NCBI GenBank assembly: GCA_963928055.1
Contig: CAWVDN010000002.1
Coordinates: forward strand, 471,831-535,830
Source: Scatomonas sp963928055
Lineage (GTDB): Bacteria; Bacillota; Clostridia; Lachnospirales; Lachnospiraceae
Direction: 5' to 3'
Length of the DNA: 64,000 nucleotides
Shown: piece after piece, positions 60,173-64,000 of the stretch
Numbering within the stretch: the first letter of the stretch is position 1
How the letters are laid out: each line of letters opens with the position of its first letter
Translations under genes and position numbers: made by a program
Notes under the pieces: generated by a model
The model's database searches: none
The model's input: the letters and a program-made list of their open reading frames with translations, nothing else
What the model was told of the DNA's origin: nothing

Positions 60173-60969
60173 TTCGTTCCCTCCTGAAACGGGTCAACTC
60201 CTAATTTAGAAAAATAGAAGCCCAATGCTTGCTCAACATAGCTGTTGGCAATACTTTGCTTTTCTTTCCATTCCTGCTTGGCATTTTGAAATTGCCCTAA
60301 TTCAATGAGTTTAGGGAGCATACTCATATCTCCACCAGTGAAATCATTTATCATATTCCAATAGGCTTTTGCAAAATTCTGTCCCTCATCACTGTCTGCG
60401 GGAACACCTGCATTTTGAAGCCTTATCGCGTCGTCTTGAAGCTGCAAAAAAGTGTCCATAAATGCCTTTCCGCTGTCTTTGTCAAAATGGCTGCGGATAT
60501 GGTCAAGGGTCTGGTCATCGAAATGCTTGATAAGCCAGTAGAAATCATTTTTCATCTGCAAATTAACAATAATGTCAGCGTATTTTTTGAAGTCAACGGA
60601 CTGCATTTGAAGGATTTCCTCACGCAACGCTTCCAGTTCTCTCAACGATTCGGACAGGCTATCTATTTTTTCTTTAATGGTTGCGGCCTGTTCCGCTAGA
60701 GCAGCAGCCATTTCAGCCGGCGTGTCTAGAGGAATAAGCCGATTCTTAATATCGTTCAGGGAAAAACCTAAATGTTTGAGGGACAAAATCTGATGAAGTT
60801 TAACGATGTCTTTATCCGTATATAACCTACGCCCTCCTTCGCTTATAGCCGAGGGAGAAAGCAAGCCTTCTCTATCGTAATGTTGTAATGTCCGTACAGT
60901 GACATCCATTTTCTTTGCTACTTCGCCAACTGTCATATAGCCCTGTGGTATAGCCTTATGTTTATCCAT
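60169..60969 (-). CDS. MerR-family transcriptional regulator
   Basis: This 266-residue protein has an N-terminal winged HTH (MTVGEVAKKMDVTVRTLQHY, then GGRRLYTDKDIVKLHQILSL), a dimerisation coiled coil (AALAEQAATIKEKIDSLSES) and a TipAS-like helical sensor domain with a late SDEGQNFAKAYWNM. Such regulators control the ABC exporter encoded behind them, often as drug sensors. The gene is intact though its exporter is broken. Confidence 0.9.
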   Translation of the reverse strand: MDKHKAIPQGYMTVGEVAKKMDVTVRTLQHYDREGLLSPSAISEGGRRLYTDKDIVKLHQILSLKHLGFSLNDIKNRLIPLDTPAEMAAALAEQAATIKEKIDSLSESLRELEALREEILQMQSVDFKKYADIIVNLQMKNDFYWLIKHFDDQTLDHIRSHFDKDSGKAFMDTFLQLQDDAIRLQNAGVPADSDEGQNFAKAYWNMINDFTGGDMSMLPKLIELGQFQNAKQEWKEKQSIANSYVEQALGFYFSKLGVDPFQEGTK

Positions 60970-60985
60970 ATCACACCTCCTGCTT

Positions 60986-61014
60986 ATAGTATATCTTATT
61001 ACGTTGCGTCACAA
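60986..61014 (-). promoter_or_regulatory. Promoter of merR, MerR-type geometry possible
   Basis: On the minus strand TTGTGA (61009-61014) precedes TACTAT (60986-60991), 17 nt, or CTATAA two bases further (19 nt, the MerR spacing). The spacer has ACGCAACGT. It lies 17-45 nt upstream of the merR start. Confidence 0.45.
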
Positions 61015-61130
61015 GCAAGTGTTTTTTTGAAAAAACTCCAAGAAAAAACCATGGAACAGTGGGGCCGCCTATAAATTTTTTCATGTCACTTTACGGCACA
61101 TGAATGTTTTGCTGTGATATATTAATGGCC

Positions 61131-62402
61131 TTAGAATGTAACCTTCACAATCCTGTCATCCGTTAAGGCGAAGATCAGGTGACCGCCCCGGCAGACCTTA
61201 ACGGACTCTACTAGCTCAGTCCATTTCTCGTCGGTATAGACCGGATTTGGGTCGCCACACTTTTGCAGCGTTTTCTCAAAGGCCGCCTTGATTTCCTCAT
61301 CCCGGAGTCTGGGAGAATCGCAGGTCTTGTCGCCGTCGTACTTGTGGTTACAGTACCAAACATTGTAATGCTCGCCTGTACTGCGCAGCCGCCAGACTTT
61401 GTGGCCATAAAAGGAGCCGCAGTCGCCACAGACGAGTTTTCCGGCAAAAGGATGCCTGGTGCGTACTTTTGCCCGGCGCTTGGTGGACTCTGCTAATATC
61501 TCCTGCACCCGGTCAAAAACCTCTGGTTCTATGATTGGCTCGTGAGAATTGCGCACACGGACGGATGGCACCTCGCCGTTGTTTTTCCGGACTTCTTTAG
61601 TCAGATAGTCTACGGTAAAGGTTTTCTGGAGAAGTGCCTCACCTTTGTATTTCTCGTTGCTGAAAATACTGCGGACAGTGCTGACGCTCCATTTGGTTCT
61701 GCCTGCTGGCGTCAGGACGCCCATACTCGTCAGGATGGCGGCAATCTCATTGATAGTCTTGCCGGATAGAAATAAGTCATAGATTTTGCGGATAATGGCA
61801 GCTTCTTCTTCCACAATCTCCGGCCTGCCATCCGCGCCTTTTTTATAGCCGAGGAAACGCGAGTAGGCCAGGGACACTTTCCCGTCCCGCATACTTTTCT
61901 GTTTGCCCCAGCGGACGTTCTCACTGATGGAACGGCTTTCTTCCTGTGCCAGAGAGCTCATGATCGTGAGCATCATCTCACACTTGGGATCAAAGGTATG
62001 TAAGTTCTCTTTCTCGAACCTCACCTCGACACCGACCGCCTTGAGCTCCCGGACGGTTTGAAGTGTATCTACTGTATTCCGGGCAAAGCGGGAGATGGAC
62101 TTGGTCAGGATAATGTCGATGCCGCCATTCAAAGCCAGATCGATCATCCGGTTGAAGTTTTCCCGGTTCTTGGTATTGGTGCCGGTAATACCGCGATCCG
62201 CAAACACTTCTACAAACTCCCAGTCAGGATTGCTTTTGATGTGGCGGGTGTAGAAATCCACCTGCGCCTCATAACTGGATTGCTGCTCGTCCTGTTCCGT
62301 AGAAACACGGGCATAGGCGGCGACCCGCTTTTTACGGGCTGCCACGGATAGCGGCTGTTGCTGCAGTGTTTTGGTCGCCGCTATAATCTCTATTTCTGGC
62401 AT
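61131..62402 (-). CDS. Serine recombinase (resolvase/invertase family)
   Basis: This 423-residue protein has a resolvase catalytic domain with the nucleophile Ser in AAYARVSTEQ (about residue 34) and the conserved ILTKSISRFARN and SLAQEESRSISENVRWG. A recombinase DNA-binding domain (IAAILTSMGVLTPAGRTKWS) and a zinc ribbon (LVCGDCGSFYG, WYCNHKYD) follow. It is short of the coiled-coil of large integrases. It starts 2 nt past the stop of another recombinase; tandem sets like this move integrative elements in Clostridia. Confidence 0.93.
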   Translation of the reverse strand: MPEIEIIAATKTLQQQPLSVAARKKRVAAYARVSTEQDEQQSSYEAQVDFYTRHIKSNPDWEFVEVFADRGITGTNTKNRENFNRMIDLALNGGIDIILTKSISRFARNTVDTLQTVRELKAVGVEVRFEKENLHTFDPKCEMMLTIMSSLAQEESRSISENVRWGKQKSMRDGKVSLAYSRFLGYKKGADGRPEIVEEEAAIIRKIYDLFLSGKTINEIAAILTSMGVLTPAGRTKWSVSTVRSIFSNEKYKGEALLQKTFTVDYLTKEVRKNNGEVPSVRVRNSHEPIIEPEVFDRVQEILAESTKRRAKVRTRHPFAGKLVCGDCGSFYGHKVWRLRSTGEHYNVWYCNHKYDGDKTCDSPRLRDEEIKAAFEKTLQKCGDPNPVYTDEKWTELVESVKVCRGGHLIFALTDDRIVKVTF

Positions 62403-62404
62403 AT

Positions 62405-63345
62405 TTATAGTTTTTCCTCCTTCCTGTATCGCATTAAGGTTTTTTGCCGTGCTGCCTCGCGCATCTCATCTGTCCAGCTCAGACTGCGGGACTGATGTTT
62501 CCAGAATACGTCCACCGAGGAGCCATTCTTTAGCTCGAAGATCAGGTGATTGTGTTCTGGAACCATGACGCGGGAGATATGCTCCTGCACGATGGTTTGG
62601 TTTATTTCCGGTAGCCCTAAGACCTTTTTGGTTTTCTCGATCAGTATGGTTTCTGGTATCCGTTGGGAATGACAGACGGATTTTCCGTATCTGTCATATT
62701 GATTGCAGATCCAGACTGGCCGGTCGCCGCTTTTGGCGTTGGTGTATTTTCTGATGTAAGCAGCGCCGCAGCAGCCGCACACAATCAGGCCAGAGAACAG
62801 TTTCTGGCTATTGTCGTGGTTGGGATTTCTGTGCGACATAATCTCTCTTTGGCGGGCGCTGCGGCGGGTGATTTCTTGCTGGACAGCCCCGAACGTCTGC
62901 CGGTCAATGATTGCTTCATGGCTGTTTTTGACATAGACTTTGCGGAGTTCTCCCGTGTTTTTTCGCTTCTTCTTGGTACGGAAATCCTCACTGAAGGTCT
63001 TCTGCAGCAGCAGGTCACCGGCATATTTTTCGTTAAGCAAAATGTTTCTGACAGATGCGACAGACCAGGTGCCACCAAAGTAGGCTGGGATGTGCTGCTC
63101 AATTAGTGTTCTGGCGATTTTGCTGTAACCCATGCCGGAAAGGTAGAGCCGAAAAATCTCTTTGACAATCTCCGCTTCTTCCGGTACAACCTCAAACCTC
63201 TCACCCGCTAAACGATAGCCAAAAGTGTGGCCTCCGGCAGGTTTACCTTGATCGTATAGTTTCTGGATGCGCCACTTCTGGTTCTCACTGGCCGACCGGG
63301 CTTCCTCCTCGGCGTACATTGCGAGAAGTGTTAAAAGCTGCTGCC
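62405..63345 (-). pseudogene. Serine recombinase lacking its catalytic domain
   Basis: Homology begins with QQLLTLLAMYAEEEARSASE and continues through the recombinase domain (YSKIARTLIEQHIPAYFGGT) and zinc ribbon (LIVCGCCGAAY). The first 130 or so residues with the nucleophile Ser are replaced at about 63,345 by foreign sequence. The open frame runs on to 63,556, but that part is not recombinase. It is inactive as a recombinase; it may still bind DNA if translated. Confidence 0.85.
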
Positions 63346-63384
63346 TGGGGCGACATAGCCGTTGCGCACAAAGTAAAGAGGAGA

Positions 63385-63405
63385 GGTGGCCACCACCTGG
63401 CCACC
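63385..63405 (-). repeat. GC-rich hairpin after the lectin-like fragment
   Basis: An 8-bp perfect stem (GGTGGCCA/TGGCCACC) with a 5-nt loop begins 5 nt after the TAG at 63411-63413. Hairpins of this size just past a variable region are target-recognition features in diversity-generating retroelements. Confidence 0.7.
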
Positions 63406-63410
63406 AACAA

Positions 63411-63605
63411 CTACCCAGCAGCCACGCAACGGACAGAGTAGCCGAGGTCGCGACCCGTGTAGTCCGCAGTGATGGTGTTCGAGCTGAAGAGCAAGATGTA
63501 AGCGTTGTTAGACGAGTAAGGGGTAGATGACCAATAGTATCCGACTGACCCCACATTGTACAGCGAACTATTACTGACGTAGCCGCCGCGCAGAAGGTAG
63601 TGATT
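63411..63605 (-). pseudogene. C-type-lectin-like fragment resembling a DGR variable region
   Basis: Sixty-five residues match the end of variable lectin-fold/FISUMP-type proteins: LLRGGYVSNSSLYNVGS, GYYWSSTPYSSNNAY, then RDLGYSVRCVAAG at the stop. Many codons in the variable-looking part are NNC (TAC, ATC, CTC, TTC, AGC, AAC, GAC, CGC), as adenine mutagenesis of AAC templates would give. The frame continues to 63,662 without homology, so the N-terminal part of the gene is missing. A second partial copy of its start (FVRNGYV, about 63,350-63,375) lies beyond the hairpin. Confidence 0.55.
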
Positions 63606-63719
63606 AAGTAAGATGGTCACAATTATATAAATGGTGCAAAACTTGTCGTCCGTATCACCCACAATGAAAATTAGCGTAAATATGTCATAATATGATATAC
63701 TTTAGAAAGTGGCGTTAGT

Positions 63720-63932
63720 GATATCCATAGCGGCGAGGAATTATAGGACACCCCTGTAAATAACGGGGGTGTCCCATTTTTTTGTGCTTGTTTTGGATTG
63801 TTTTGTGCCTCGCTTAGAGATCGGCTTGCACCATATCAGAAAGCGAGAGAAAAAGGCCATTTAGGAAAATTGGTCTGCCGCACCACTTCTGACACGGATA
63901 TTTTCTTTGCACCAATCTTTTAAGAGGGCGGT
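63720..63932 (+). repeat. Right copy of the ~215-bp mobile-element end segment
   Basis: It aligns with 30315-30530 in the same orientation, with the same abrupt left edge at GATATC and the same hairpin (GGACACCCC/GGGGGTGTCC) followed by T7. No gene is seen from 63,663 to the window end. Confidence 0.7.
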
Positions 63933-64000
63933 ACGGATAATTACAACTATATCAATTTATGAATCATTGCCTCTGTCTTTCTCTTGCTTTGTTTGTTCAC

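Noticed and set aside
30315..63932. A single integrative element with att sites at the two bracketing segments
   Set aside because: The segments differ too much beyond their first 45 bp for a recent target duplication, and the integrase on the left is only a fragment.

Overview
The window looks like the chromosome of a spore-forming, low-to-mid GC Gram-positive anaerobe of the Clostridia, most likely Lachnospiraceae. It carries spo0A and spoIVB. The gene order nusB-xseA-xseB-ispA-dxs-tlyA-nadK-argR-recN-spoIVB is typical of that group, and ribonuclease Y, RecX and an Asp23 protein fit as well. Shine-Dalgarno sites are strong (AGGAGG type) and several promoters are near-consensus sigma-A with 17-nt spacers. 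No species is claimed.

Bases 1-27,000 are core chromosome, almost all on the minus strand. In order along the + coordinates they are: an ABC ATPase, a small 4Fe-4S protein, tRNA-Gly(GCC), a nitroreductase, a sigma-like/XRE pair, rny, recX, recA (with a LexA box), glgA, spo0A, an AAA ATPase plus VWA pair, a MurE-like ligase (the only + strand core gene), spoIVB, recN, argR, nadK, tlyA, dxs, ispA, xseB, xseA, nusB, an Asp23 protein, mnmM and prfC.

Bases 27,100-64,000 are accessory and layered. First come TraX, flavodoxin and DUF4405 genes and two gene relics (flavodoxin, tyrosine integrase). From 30.3 to 63.9 kb the region is bracketed by two homologous non-coding segments of about 215 bp. Just inside them lie an AT-rich ABC permease (30.7-31.4 kb) and an AT-rich MerR gene with a truncated ABC ATPase (59.7-61.0 kb). 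These look like the two halves of one exporter operon, pushed apart by about 28 kb of GC-richer DNA.

That insert has two parts. (i) A minus-strand phospho-signalling operon (47.0 to 31.6 kb) encodes an FHA protein, a PP2C phosphatase, a trypsin-like protease with an FHA domain, two zinc-ribbon Ser/Thr kinases with transmembrane segments, three DUF3592-like membrane proteins, and two cell-wall-anchored surface proteins. Next to it, on both strands, are two related lipoproteins, a small membrane protein and a membrane-bound LuxR-type regulator. Three of these promoters share the same two-operator module with almost invariant geometry, which suggests one small regulon. (ii) Two tightly packed minus-strand operons (52.2-59.4 kb) encode mostly unrecognised soluble proteins, including a probable ADP-ribosyltransferase-fold protein and a DUF4240 protein.

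The right edge holds two tandem serine recombinases. The upstream one has lost its catalytic domain at a junction with a fragment that resembles the variable region of a diversity-generating-retroelement target (C-type-lectin-like fold with a GC-rich hairpin after the stop codon). No reverse transcriptase is in the window.
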